Assembly (NCBI GenBank): GCA_012729855.1 | Contig: JAAYCI010000078.1 | Span: forward strand, 1-64,000 | Length of the DNA: 64,000 nucleotides | Direction: 5' to 3' | Origin: Oscillospiraceae bacterium | Lineage (GTDB): Bacteria > Bacillota > Clostridia > Oscillospirales > Ruminococcaceae | Shown here: positions 7,648 through 16,391 of the stretch, in pieces | How the letters are laid out: every line of letters starts with the position of its first letter | How positions within the stretch are numbered: the stretch's first letter is position 1 | Notes under the pieces: generated by a model | Seen by the model: the letters and a program-made list of their open reading frames with translations, nothing else | What the model was told of the DNA's origin: nothing | Databases searched by the model: none | Program-made: the position numbers and the translations under genes

Positions 7648-7688
7648 AAAAAAGCCGCCCCACCCAGCAATGGCTGGGCAGAGCGGCT
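7648..7688 (-). terminator. terminator of the chemoreceptor gene
   Basis: On the minus strand AGCCGC/GCGGCT and CCCAGC/GCTGGG stems are followed by six T residues (7653-7648). It lies 23 bases after the stop codon. Confidence 0.85.
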
Positions 7689-7710
7689 GAGGCTGGTTCT
7701 TTTGCGGCAG

Positions 7711-9006
7711 TTACCGCCTGGCCGGCAGCGCGGCATAGCCGCCCGAGTGGCCGGCGCCGTCCCGCAGCTTGTAGGCCGACACAATCTGCTGCAGCATGGC
7801 GCTCTGGGCGCTCAGTTCCTGGGCGGTGGCGGCGCTTTCCTCGGCGGAGGCGCTGTTGGCCTGCACCACCTGCGAGATTTCGCCAATGGCCTCGGCCACC
7901 TGGCCCACCGACGCGCTTTGCTGCATGGATGCCTCGCGCAGCTGCTGCATGGTTTCGGCGTTGCTGCTTACCAGCGCGCCCGCCTCGGTGAGGCTTTGGC
8001 CGGTTTTTTCCACAATCTCGTTGCCGGTGGCCACCTTTTGCACGCTGTTTTCAATCAGGGCGGCGGTTTCCTTGGCGGCTTCGGCGCTTTTGCTGGCCAG
8101 GTTGCGCACTTCGTCGGCCACCACGGCAAAGCCCTTGCCATGCTCGCCGGCGCGCGCGGCCTCCACCGCGGCGTTCAACGCCAGGATGTTGGTTTGGAAG
8201 GCAATGTCGTCGATGACCTTGATGACCTTGGCAATGTTCTGGCTGCTGTCGTTGATCTCCTGCATGGCGCCGGTAAGCTGGCCCATGTACTCGGCGCTGC
8301 GCTGCATCAGCAGGCCGGCCTGCTGGGAGTCCTCATAGGTTTTGTTGGCCATTTCGGTGCTGCCTTCCACCTGGCTTTGCACGCCGGCCAGCGAGGCTGA
8401 AAATGCCTCGATGCTGGCGGCCTGCTGGGTGCTGCCGGTGGCCAGGCTCTGCGCGCCGGCGGCTATCTGGGCCGAGCCCTCGGCCACCTGCCGGGCCACC
8501 GTGCGCAGCTGCGAGATCATCTCGTTGTTTTTGTCCAGCATTTGGCTGATGGCCTTGTTCACGCTATCCTCGCTCGAACGGATGTTGATGCTGCCGGTGT
8601 AGTCGCCCTGCGCGATGCGCACCAGTTCATCGGCCTGCACGTGGATGCCCGCCACCATGCTGCGGAATTCATCGGCCAGGCGGCCGATCTCGTCTTTAGA
8701 CTGATAGGTTACCTGCACGTTCACGTCACCCTGAGCAATTTGGTGGGCGGCGGTATCCAGGTCCTTCAGCGGAAAGGCCAGCGCACCGGTGAGCTTGCGG
8801 CCCAGGGCGAAGGTGACGGCCAGGTACACCACAATGAAAACGGGATACACCCAGGTGAAGGTTGAGATGATGCCGTCGCCCGCCCCCGGGGCCATGGCAT
8901 TCAGGTTACGCATCTGAATGTAAGATACAATCAGGATGGGCAGGGTGAAGATGCTCATGTTCACGTACATGGTGGCCATTTTCAGACGAATGGGTATATT
9001 CTTCAA
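7711..9006 (-). CDS. methyl-accepting chemotaxis protein
   Basis: This 431-residue transmembrane chemoreceptor passes signals to CheA/CheW. It starts at TTG 9006, six bases after AAGGGAG. There are two membrane helices (about 13-30 and 52-69) with only some 20 residues between them, too few for a ligand domain. HAMP follows at about 70-130. The long coiled-coil signalling domain has the conserved hairpin tip [20 protein letters not shown] and [15 protein letters not shown]. Methylation-site glutamine/glutamate pairs flank it. With no sensor domain, it probably senses membrane, redox or cytoplasmic cues, or works with other receptors. No che genes are nearby. Confidence 0.95.
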   Translation of the reverse strand: MKNIPIRLKMATMYVNMSIFTLPILIVSYIQMRNLNAMAPGAGDGIISTFTWVYPVFIVVYLAVTFALGRKLTGALAFPLKDLDTAAHQIAQGDVNVQVTYQSKDEIGRLADEFRSMVAGIHVQADELVRIAQGDYTGSINIRSSEDSVNKAISQMLDKNNEMISQLRTVARQVAEGSAQIAAGAQSLATGSTQQAASIEAFSASLAGVQSQVEGSTEMANKTYEDSQQAGLLMQRSAEYMGQLTGAMQEINDSSQNIAKVIKVIDDIAFQTNILALNAAVEAARAGEHGKGFAVVADEVRNLASKSAEAAKETAALIENSVQKVATGNEIVEKTGQSLTEAGALVSSNAETMQQLREASMQQSASVGQVAEAIGEISQVVQANSASAEESAATAQELSAQSAMLQQIVSAYKLRDGAGHSGGYAALPARR

Positions 9007-9052
9007 AGCGAACTCCCTTCTTTCTCTCTCTAACCCGCAAATAAAGTGTTAC

Positions 9053-9081
9053 ATTATAGCACTTTCTGCAAAATCCGGCAA
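9053..9081 (-). promoter_or_regulatory. promoter of the chemoreceptor gene
   Basis: TTGCCG (9081-9076), 17 bases and TATAAT (9058-9053) on the minus strand, about 47 bases before the TTG start. The -35 overlaps the terminator palindrome of the upstream gene. Confidence 0.7.
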
Positions 9082-9104
9082 AGCTTTTTTAGAAAGCTTT
9101 GCCC
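9077..9104 (-). terminator. palindrome ending the DUF1847 gene
   Basis: GGCAAAGCTTTC and its complement around TAA form a hairpin directly after the stop at 9110. The second arm is A/T-rich rather than followed by a T-run, so strength is uncertain. Confidence 0.5.
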
Positions 9105-9109
9105 GCAGG

Positions 9110-9751
9110 CTACCGTGACGTGCGGGTTTCAGGCTTGAAGACGTTGCGGAAATAGCTGCCCGCGCAGTAAATGGGCCCGGCGGGGTTGTGGGCGGCCACG
9201 CGGTCTTTGGCAATCAGCGTGGTAACCAGGGCGTTGGAATATTTGTAGAAAAGCGAGTCGTGCCCCACACACAGGCCCACCGTGAAGTTGAAGTGGGTCT
9301 GCTGTTCGTTCAGCAGTTCAGCCTGGGCAATGGGGTTGCACATGGCCTCAAACTTACCGGGAGACAGCTTGTCCTCCTCCGCGATGCCCACCGTTTCCTT
9401 GGAATGGCCGCCGGTTTTGCAAATGATGGAGACCACCTCGAAGCCGTTATCCCGCAAAATGCCCTCAATGATCTTGGCCTCCTTGCGCAGGCCGGCGCAA
9501 AAGGCCATGCCCAGCCGGGTATAGCCCATGCGGCGGGCCAGTTCCATTATTTCGCGCATGCGTGGCCAGCGGCCGTAGCCGGCGCCCTCCACCGCGGCCG
9601 ATTGCTGGCTGAGCGTCCGGTTTTCAGGGTCGCCATACTTGTCAAATATCTCGGCGTTCAGTTCCGCGTTGTGCATGGGGCAGTTTTTGGGGCGGTCGGG
9701 CGTGCCGGGCTTGCAGCAGGCCAGCAGGGTACAGCTTGCACAGGTATACAT
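9110..9751 (-). CDS. DUF1847 (COG4887-type) metal-binding protein
   Basis: The 213-residue protein starts with a Cys-rich segment (C4, C7, C12, C13, then RPKNCPMH) typical of DUF1847. The conserved body includes GYTRLGMAFCAGLRKEA and GLCVGHDSLFYKYS. Family members are predicted cytoplasmic metal-binding proteins of anaerobes, and no reaction is established. The cysteines suggest an Fe-S or zinc site. GAGGAGAGG precedes the ATG. It is transcribed alone, away from the LuxR remnant. Confidence 0.85.
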   Translation of the reverse strand: MYTCASCTLLACCKPGTPDRPKNCPMHNAELNAEIFDKYGDPENRTLSQQSAAVEGAGYGRWPRMREIMELARRMGYTRLGMAFCAGLRKEAKIIEGILRDNGFEVVSIICKTGGHSKETVGIAEEDKLSPGKFEAMCNPIAQAELLNEQQTHFNFTVGLCVGHDSLFYKYSNALVTTLIAKDRVAAHNPAGPIYCAGSYFRNVFKPETRTSR

Positions 9752-10017
9752 AGGTTCCTCTCCTCACTTTGGTGGGTGGTGTGCAGGCGCAAACAGGTGC
9801 AATTGAAGATTACTTTTATGTATAAGTATATTAACGTGAATGGGTGGGAGGCGTCAACAACCTGGCTGGATGCGTTTGGGACGGGGCTATGGCCGGGCAT
9901 AAGCGCCGAATCAAAAAGGCAGGGGCTGGCCAACAGGTGAAAACTATGAAAAATTTCTAAAATGAAGACGATGTTTTGTCGATTTTACAGTTTTTTTCCA
10001 GCTTTTTAATAAAAGAA
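9752..10017. other. divergent intergenic region
   Basis: AT-rich DNA separates the minus-strand DUF1847 gene and the plus-strand LuxR remnant. It contains TATAAGTATATTAACG near 9825, which could hold the promoter of DUF1847, and several T-runs near 9970-10010. No gene is supported. Confidence 0.4.
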
Positions 10018-10046
10018 TTGTGTGGCGGGGGCTGTTGTGTTATCAT
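10018..10046 (+). promoter_or_regulatory. promoter of the LuxR-type remnant
   Basis: TTGTGT (10018-10023), 17 bases and TATCAT (10041-10046). GAGGAAAGG precedes the ATG at 10132, so transcription signals survive although the gene is broken. Confidence 0.5.
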
Positions 10047-10131
10047 AAAACTAACAAATGTTCATTAATTATAATATATGGATGCTCCAGTTATAGCGAT
10101 TGAACGCGGATTATTACCTGAGGAAAGGATT

Positions 10132-10823
10132 ATGAAGGCAACTGCGAAGGAACTGGATCGGGTGTCGGCGCCGCCCCTACCCCGCCCACGGGTGGAAGCG
10201 CTTTTGGAGGCGGCGTTCACCTGCCCGGTGGTGGCTGTTTTTGCCGGGCAGGGGTACGGCAAGCGGCAGTTGGTGGCCGATTTCCTGGCCCGCCGGGGAG
10301 CGGCTGTGGTGTGGGTGAGCCTGACCAAGCTGGACAACCTGCCCGAGCGATTTTGGCAAAGCCTGCTGGCCGCAGCCCAGGAAAGCGGCTTGATGCCTGA
10401 TTTGCCTGCCCGGCTGCAAGCTTTTCCCAAGGCGCCCGGCGGGGCAGAGGCGTTTGCCCGGGCGCTTGCCGGCTGCACCGGTGCACAGCAGCGCCTGGTG
10501 CTGGTTATCGAGGCGCACGAGTGCATCCGGGACGCAGAGATACAAGCTTTGATACAGGCTTTGGCAGCCTGCCAGGTTGAGTATTTTAGCCTGTGGCTGC
10601 TGGGGCGCGTGCCGCCCGCCAGCTGAGCGCCGGCATTACCCGCCGGGAGCAAGAGGTGCTGCAGAACCTGGCGCAGGGCCTTACCCGCGACGAGATCGGC
10701 CTGCAGATGCATATCTCGGTGAACACGGTGAAGAGTATGATCAAGAGCATCTACAACAAGCTGAACGCCGCCAACCGGGCCGACGCTATCCATATTGCAG
10801 GCATGATTGGCCTCATCGCCTGA
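10132..10823 (+). pseudogene. internally deleted, frameshifted MalT/LuxR-type regulator
   Basis: The first frame (10132-10626) is the N-terminal ATPase of a large MalT-like regulator. It has a Walker A region AGQGYGKRQL in which the usual Thr after GK is Arg, then VVWVSLTKLDNLPERFW and a Walker B-like RLVLVIEAHECI. It stops after LWLLGRVPPAS. A second frame (10593-10823) encodes the C-terminal LuxR helix-turn-helix: LTRDEIGLQMHISVNTVKSM and ITRREQEVLQNLAQG. Full-length relatives have about 500 more residues between these parts. An internal deletion plus frame change is the simplest reading. The HTH might still be made as a 76-residue protein. Confidence 0.7.
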
Positions 10824-10908
10824 GGCGCCCCGCTGGGCCTTGGGATGATATAGCTGTCACCATCTAGCCCATGGTGCGGATATAGCAGAGGGGTGTTTTT
10901 CTCCGTAT

Positions 10909-10946
10909 GCAACAGGCGCGCCGCCGTATGGTGGCGTGCCTGTTGC
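10909..10946. terminator. long hairpin after the LuxR remnant
   Basis: GCAACAGGC...GCCTGTTGC with an inner CGCCGCC/GGTGGCG stem gives a 17-bp imperfect hairpin. No T-run follows on either side, so it may terminate weakly or act otherwise. Confidence 0.45.
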
Positions 10947-10947
10947 G

Positions 10948-10976
10948 TTGTGGGATGCACAAAAGCGTGGTATAAT
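10948..10976 (+). promoter_or_regulatory. promoter of the glycosyltransferase-peptidase operon
   Basis: TTGTGG (10948-10953), 17 bases and a perfect TATAAT (10971-10976), 62 bases before the ATG at 11038. Confidence 0.6.
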
Positions 10977-11037
10977 ATAGAATCTGTGCGAACAATTTTA
11001 CCGCGGCCCCTGCGCCGCCAGCCGGGAGGGCTTCATC

Positions 11038-12813
11038 ATGCAGTTTGATGTGGTGGTGGTGCTGTACAACAGCGCCGGCTGGCTGCGGCGCTGCGTTGCG
11101 GCGCTGGCGGCCTCCCGGTACGATTTATCGCTGCTGCGGCTGTGGTTTGTAGACAATGCCTCCAAGGACGACACGGTGGCCCTTTTAGGGCAGCTGCAGC
11201 AGGCATACCCCGGCTTTGGCGGGTTTACGGTTATCTTCAACGCGCTGAACGAGGGCTTTGGCCGGGCCTGCAACAGGGGCGCGCTGGGGGGCGAGGCGCC
11301 CTGGCTGTTTTTTTTAAACCCCGACTGCGAGGTGGAGCCCGATTGCTTTGCCGAGATGGCCAAAGGCATTGCCGAAAAGCCGGACGCCGGCGCCTTTGAA
11401 TGCCGGCAGCTGCCCTATGAGATGGACCACCACCTGGACCCGGTAACGCTGGAGGTGCCCTGGGCCAGCGGCGCGGCCATGGTGGTTCGGCGCACGCTGT
11501 TTGCCCGGCTGGGCGGCTTTGACAAAAACCTGTTTCTCTACTGCGAGGACGTGGATTTGAGCTGGCTAATCCGCGCGGCGGGCCAGCCCATATACTACCT
11601 GCCCCGCGCCGTGGTGGTGCACCGGGTGCTGCAGCGGGAGGACAATACCGAGAGCGAGCGGCGGGAGTACACCCAAACCGCGCTGGGCCGGCTGCTGCTG
11701 GCCTATAAATACGGCGGCATTGTGCGGGGCAACCGGCGCTACCTGAGAACCCTGCGCCGGCCACAGCATTTCCCCGGGGTGCGCCGGATGATGGCGGCCA
11801 ATTACCTGGGGCATTTCTTGGCGCTGTGGCCGTTTTTGTTCTGGCGTTTTAAGCACCGGGCGCTGTACCATAATGCCCCGGCACAGCTGGCAGGCGACTT
11901 TGCGCCCCAGCGTGGGCGGGCGGTGCTGGAAACCCATGTTACGAATGGCCCGATGATCAGCGTGGTGATACGCACCCACAAGCGCCCCCAGCGGCTGCGC
12001 GGCGCACTGCAAAGCATTGCCAACCAAACCTATACCAACTACGAGATAGTGGTGGTGGAGGACGGCGCGCCCACCAGCCAGCAGATGGTGGCGGAGGAGT
12101 TTGCCCACCTGCCCATACGCTACCACGCCACTGGCACCCCGGTGGGCCGGGGCAAAGCGGGTAACCTGGGGCTGGACATGGCCGGGGGCGAGTACCTGAA
12201 TTTCTTGGATGACGACGATTACTTCTACCCCGACCACCTGGAGCTGATGGCCGCCACGGCTGCCGCCCACCCCGAGGCCGACCTTGTGATTGGCCGGGCG
12301 ATGGTGGCCCAGGTGGAGGTGCTGAGCGAGGATCCCTACCGCTACGCCATCCGGCACATCGACCTGTTCCGGTTCGACCGGGTGGACGTTTTCACCATGT
12401 GCCAAACCTGCCAGATCCCCATCCAGAGCGCCATCTTTAAAAAAAGCCTGTACCAGCGCTGTGGCGGCCTGGCCGAGGACATAGACGGCTACGAGGACTG
12501 GGCCATGTGGCTGCGGTTTTTAAAGGTGGCAAGGCGCATCGACCCCCGGCATGTGGATATCCACCGCGCCACGTCGATGTTCATTCTGCCGGCCGGCCAG
12601 CAGGACGCCGACCGCCGGGCCGACCACTACCACAAGAGCTACGCCGGGATTTTGGCCGACCCGCAGTTCCACTATGAGGTAACGCTGGCCGATCTGCGCT
12701 ATTTTTACGACGGCATGATTGCCGACATAGCCCACCTGCAAAGCGAGGGCGAGGCCAAGCTGGCCGAGTATCTGGACTACCACGGCAACCGCGACGCCCA
12801 TGGCCGTACGTAA
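11038..12813 (+). CDS. double-domain family 2 glycosyltransferase
   Basis: The 591 residues hold two GT-A (GT2) domains. The first (about 1-200) has VVVVLYNSAGWL, the nucleotide-binding FVDNASKDDT, FLNPDCEVEPD (94-102) and YCEDVDLSW (about 168), as in rhamnosyltransferase-like enzymes. The second (from about 306) has ISVVIRTHKRPQRL, VVVEDGAP and LDDDDYFYPDH (DDDD at 391-394). There is no membrane helix apart from a hydrophobic patch near 258-270. It probably adds two sugars in succession to a surface glycan. The sugar is not predictable. The next gene is a paralogue with a damaged first domain. Confidence 0.85.
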   Translation: MQFDVVVVLYNSAGWLRRCVAALAASRYDLSLLRLWFVDNASKDDTVALLGQLQQAYPGFGGFTVIFNALNEGFGRACNRGALGGEAPWLFFLNPDCEVEPDCFAEMAKGIAEKPDAGAFECRQLPYEMDHHLDPVTLEVPWASGAAMVVRRTLFARLGGFDKNLFLYCEDVDLSWLIRAAGQPIYYLPRAVVVHRVLQREDNTESERREYTQTALGRLLLAYKYGGIVRGNRRYLRTLRRPQHFPGVRRMMAANYLGHFLALWPFLFWRFKHRALYHNAPAQLAGDFAPQRGRAVLETHVTNGPMISVVIRTHKRPQRLRGALQSIANQTYTNYEIVVVEDGAPTSQQMVAEEFAHLPIRYHATGTPVGRGKAGNLGLDMAGGEYLNFLDDDDYFYPDHLELMAATAAAHPEADLVIGRAMVAQVEVLSEDPYRYAIRHIDLFRFDRVDVFTMCQTCQIPIQSAIFKKSLYQRCGGLAEDIDGYEDWAMWLRFLKVARRIDPRHVDIHRATSMFILPAGQQDADRRADHYHKSYAGILADPQFHYEVTLADLRYFYDGMIADIAHLQSEGEAKLAEYLDYHGNRDAHGRT

Positions 12814-12871
12814 GCATTGTGGCAAAAGGGTGAGCGTGCTGTGAAATTTGGACATCAAGAGGTGCAAACCG

Positions 12872-14440
12872 GTGTTTGATGTGATACGATATACTGTGGG
12901 CGGCCCGGTGGCCGAAAGGGCCGCGGCCGCCCGCGCGGGCGGCGCGCCCTGGCTGCTTTTTGTGCAAGAGGGCGCCGAGCCCGAGGCCGATTTTTTTGAC
13001 GCCGCGCAGCTGGCCATTGCCTGCCGGCCCGACGCCGGCGGCTTTGAGTGCCGGCAACTGCCCTGCGAGACCCAGCAGCACATCGACCCGGTGAACTTGG
13101 CCACCCCCTATATGGACGGCGCCGCCATGCTGGTGCGGCGGGAGGCCTACACCGCCGCCGGCGGCTATGACACCCGCTTGCAGGGCCGCGCGGCCAACCT
13201 GGACCTTTCCTTCCGGCTGCGGGGCGCGGGCTGGGGGCTATACCACCTGCCCGGCGCTGTGGTGCACACCCCGCCGCCGCCCGACGAGGACCTTGCCGCC
13301 TATGCCGCCGCCCAGCTGGGCCCGCTGATGCTGAGCTACAAGTACGGCGATTTTGCCCAGGTGCGCAAAGCCGACCGCGCCTACCGCCAAACCATGAAGA
13401 CCCCCCGGCACTACCCCGGTGTGCGCCGCGTGCTGATGCGACAGTACCTGCAGCACTTTGGTGCTGCAATGGGGCTGTGGAACCACCGCGCGCCCCAGGC
13501 CGCCCGGCAGGCCGCGCAGGGGCAAGGCGGTATGGACGCCCCCCTGCGGGGCACGGCCCTGCTGCCCAAGCGCGTGCGGGACGGCCCCAAAATCTCCGTG
13601 GTGGTGCGCACCCACAACCGCACCGATATGCTGCGCGATGCGCTGCAAAGCATTGCCAACCAAACCTACCAAAACTACGAGGTGGTGGTGGTGGAGGACG
13701 GCGCGCCCACCAGCCGGCGTATGGTGCGGGAGGCGTATGCCCACCTGCCCCTATGTTACCATGCCACCGGCCAGAACGTGGGCCGCAGCCGGGCGGGGAA
13801 TATTGGCTTTGAGATGGCCACGGGCGACTTTATCAACCTGCTGGACGACGACGACTTTTTCTACCCCGACCACCTGGAGCTGGTGGCCGCGCAGGCCGCC
13901 GCCCACCCGGGGGCCGATCTTGTCATCTGCAACGCGATGGCCATGAAGATTCAGCCCACCGGCCCAGCCCCCTGGCCCTACACCGTGGCACGGTGCGAGG
14001 CCATCCACATAGACCGGCTGGATCTTTTCACCATGGCGCAGGCCTGCCAGGTGCATATATCGGGTGTGGTGTTTAAAAAAGAGCTGTTCCGCCGCTATGG
14101 CGGCTTTGACGAAAGCATGCAGGCCCACGAGGACTGGGCGCTGTGGCTGCGGTACCTGGCAGGGGGCCGGCGCATACACCCCCGCACGGTAGACATTCCC
14201 CGCGCCACCACGGTGTTTACCCAGCCGGCCGACCCCGCCGTGGCAGCCGCCCGCATGCAAAACTATATGCAGTACGACGACGCGTTCTTCAACGACCCCA
14301 ATTTGCATTTTGACATCAGCCTGGCCGAAATGCGCGCCTATTACGACGGGGTGCTGGAGGATATCCAGCACGTGCGCGCCCTGGGCCAGCTGCAGCCCTA
14401 CCTGGAGAAGCAAAAAAACCGCGACAAAGAGCGGGATTAA
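12872..14440 (+). CDS. family 2 glycosyltransferase, paralogue with eroded N-terminal domain
   Basis: The GTG at 12872 is preferred because AAGAGGTG lies seven bases upstream. A TTG at 12848 is in frame without a good site. This gives 522 residues. The C-terminal GT2 domain is intact (ISVVVRTHNRTDML, VVVEDGAPTSRRM, LLDDDDFFYPDH). The N-terminal domain aligns to the preceding gene from APWLLFVQEGAEPEADFF onward. It lacks about 70 residues containing the nucleotide-binding strand, and the NPDCEVEPD motif has become VQEGAEPEAD. The first active site is therefore probably dead and one transferase activity remains. It clearly arose by tandem duplication. Confidence 0.8.
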   Translation: MFDVIRYTVGGPVAERAAAARAGGAPWLLFVQEGAEPEADFFDAAQLAIACRPDAGGFECRQLPCETQQHIDPVNLATPYMDGAAMLVRREAYTAAGGYDTRLQGRAANLDLSFRLRGAGWGLYHLPGAVVHTPPPPDEDLAAYAAAQLGPLMLSYKYGDFAQVRKADRAYRQTMKTPRHYPGVRRVLMRQYLQHFGAAMGLWNHRAPQAARQAAQGQGGMDAPLRGTALLPKRVRDGPKISVVVRTHNRTDMLRDALQSIANQTYQNYEVVVVEDGAPTSRRMVREAYAHLPLCYHATGQNVGRSRAGNIGFEMATGDFINLLDDDDFFYPDHLELVAAQAAAHPGADLVICNAMAMKIQPTGPAPWPYTVARCEAIHIDRLDLFTMAQACQVHISGVVFKKELFRRYGGFDESMQAHEDWALWLRYLAGGRRIHPRTVDIPRATTVFTQPADPAVAAARMQNYMQYDDAFFNDPNLHFDISLAEMRAYYDGVLEDIQHVRALGQLQPYLEKQKNRDKERD

Positions 14441-14458
14441 AAGAGACGAGGAAACAAC

Positions 14459-16171
14459 ATGAGAACGAAAAAGACAGCAGGATTTTTGGCACTGGTGCTG
14501 TGTGTGGTGTTCATTTTTACCGCCTGCGGCACCAAGCTGCCCGGCACAGACGGCGGCACATCCGGCAGTACCGGTAACAGCACGCGCGACACCATTCCCT
14601 ACAGCGAAATGGCGTACGAACGCCCCGACGTGGCGGGCATGAAGACACGCATGGCCGAGGTGACCGCCGACGTACAGAACGCCGGCAGCATCGACGATAT
14701 CTTGACGGTGGAAAAAGAGGTGGATGCCCTTTACTCCAATTTCTACACCATGCGCACGCTGGCCATGCTGAAAAAGTACCACGACGTGAACGACACCTAC
14801 TTCGAGGAGGAGTACCGCACCCTTGATGAGGCGTCGGTGGAGCTTTCCAACCTGGTGAACGATTACAACCGCGCCATTGTGGAAGGGCCCCATGCCGACG
14901 CCTACCGCGACAAGGTGGGCGCCTATGTCTACCAGTCCATCGTGGACGGCCTGCGCCTGAACTCCAGCGCGGTGGAAGCCTACAAAAAGGAACGCAACCA
15001 GCTGAATACCGACTACAACAAGATGCTGACCACCGCTACCGTCACCTACGACGGCGTGGAATACACCATGGCGGATATCAATGCGCTGGGCGGTATGGAC
15101 TATTACATGCTGCTGTCGGAATATTACAGCCAGAATGCCCCCGCATTTGGCGAGCTGTATGTGAAGATGATTGAGCTGGACAAGCAGACGGCCAGCACGC
15201 TGGGCTTTGACAGCCCGGCCGATATGTACTACCTGGGTTACACCCGAGACTACAGCCCCGCCGACGCCCTGCAGCTGTGCACCGAGAGCAAGCGGCTGTT
15301 TGTGCCGCTGCTGGAGGATGTTTACGGCACCAGCTACAACGCCGGCCAGGTACAGATGCAGGCGGCGATGAACCAGATGCCCGCCGCCCTGGCCGAGGTG
15401 GACGCCGAGCTGGCCGAGGCGTGGAGCTTCATGACCGAGTATGGGCTGTACGACCTGGCCCCCTCGGCCGGCAAGCAGGACGGCGTGGGCTTCACCACCG
15501 AGCTGTACGGCTGGGACGCCCCGTTCATCTTCTTTTACTGGACGGACGATTTTGCCTCCACCACCACGCTGATGCACGAGTTTGGCCATTTTTATGACGA
15601 CTGGCTGCGCTACGACACCACCGTGGTGGGCAACCTGGACATTGCCGAGACCTACTCTCAGGGGCTGGAGCTGCTGATGCATAAGCAGTATGGCGACTTT
15701 ACGATGTACGGTGAGGAAGCCACGATGGCCAGCCTGCAGGACTTTATGAACGTGCTGACCTACCAGAGCCTTTTGGAGGAGTTCCAGCAGACCATCTACA
15801 GTATGGATAATCTGGATTATATTGCCATTGGCCAGGTGTATGGCCAACTGCTGGAGGACTATGGCTTTGGCAGCTATTTTGCCGACGACAACGGCTCCGA
15901 CGGCTCCTGGTTCCAGGTGACGCACCTGTTCGACGCGCCGTTTTATACCATCAGCTATGTAACCAGCGCGGTGAGCGCCCTGCAGATATGGGCCGAGAGC
16001 CAGCAGGATTGGGACGCCGCCGTGGACACCTATATGAAGCTGATACGTGCCGATCAGAACCAGCCTTTTACCGACCTTTTGGCCAGTGCCGGCCTGAAGG
16101 CGCCGCACGAAACCGCCGTGCTGGAAGAGATAGCCGGCTACTTTGTGGATGTTTTTGGGCCACAGGGCTGA
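14459..16171 (+). CDS. M3-family (oligoendopeptidase-like) zinc metallopeptidase lipoprotein
   Basis: The 570-residue protein is anchored outside the cell. The signal peptide ends FIFTAC with Cys23 lipidated, followed by a Gly/Ser/Thr linker. The peptidase shows LMHEFGHFYDDW with zinc ligands His373 and His377 and catalytic Glu374. A downstream DIAETYSQ supplies Glu397 as likely third ligand, as in the M3/PepF clan. Most PepF proteins are cytoplasmic, so surface display is notable and suggests cleavage of external peptides. It follows the glycosyltransferases by 18 bases with GACGAGGAA as ribosome site. Confidence 0.88.
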   Translation: MRTKKTAGFLALVLCVVFIFTACGTKLPGTDGGTSGSTGNSTRDTIPYSEMAYERPDVAGMKTRMAEVTADVQNAGSIDDILTVEKEVDALYSNFYTMRTLAMLKKYHDVNDTYFEEEYRTLDEASVELSNLVNDYNRAIVEGPHADAYRDKVGAYVYQSIVDGLRLNSSAVEAYKKERNQLNTDYNKMLTTATVTYDGVEYTMADINALGGMDYYMLLSEYYSQNAPAFGELYVKMIELDKQTASTLGFDSPADMYYLGYTRDYSPADALQLCTESKRLFVPLLEDVYGTSYNAGQVQMQAAMNQMPAALAEVDAELAEAWSFMTEYGLYDLAPSAGKQDGVGFTTELYGWDAPFIFFYWTDDFASTTTLMHEFGHFYDDWLRYDTTVVGNLDIAETYSQGLELLMHKQYGDFTMYGEEATMASLQDFMNVLTYQSLLEEFQQTIYSMDNLDYIAIGQVYGQLLEDYGFGSYFADDNGSDGSWFQVTHLFDAPFYTISYVTSAVSALQIWAESQQDWDAAVDTYMKLIRADQNQPFTDLLASAGLKAPHETAVLEEIAGYFVDVFGPQG

Positions 16172-16196
16172 CGGGACAGACCCTTTCCGTTTTATG

Positions 16197-16229
16197 GCCC
16201 CTGCCACGGTGGTTACCTGTGGCAGGGGC
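16197..16229 (+). terminator. terminator after the peptidase gene
   Basis: A perfect 11-bp stem, GCCCCTGCCAC with GTGGCAGGGGC, is followed by ATTTGTGT. The U-tract is poor but the stem is strong. Confidence 0.65.
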
Positions 16230-16302
16230 ATTTGTGTGGGTGCCAAACAGGGGAATAAATGCAAATTTAATGTTACTTTTTCAGGTATTTTGGCCGCTAC
16301 AC

Positions 16303-16331
16303 TTGCAAAATGTAGCCTAATGCAGTACTAT
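16303..16331 (+). promoter_or_regulatory. possible promoter of the BadF-like gene
   Basis: TTGCAA (16303-16308), 17 bases, TACTAT (16326-16331). The -10 is only a moderate match. Confidence 0.4.
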
Positions 16332-16391
16332 AAGACACAACATGTTGTGGATTTGCGGTGATTTGCCGCCAGCGAAAGGGGGTTGCGCGCC

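Noticed and set aside
12848-12850. TTG as start of the second double-domain glycosyltransferase
   Set aside because: The GTG at 12872 has AAGAGGTG at the right distance, and the protein then begins FDV like its paralogue.
13751-16264. Minus-strand open frame of 837 residues opposite the peptidase and glycosyltransferase genes
   Set aside because: It is a shadow of high-GC codon bias on the other strand. The plus-strand genes carry clear motifs (HEFGH, DDDD, lipobox) while this frame shows no family features.
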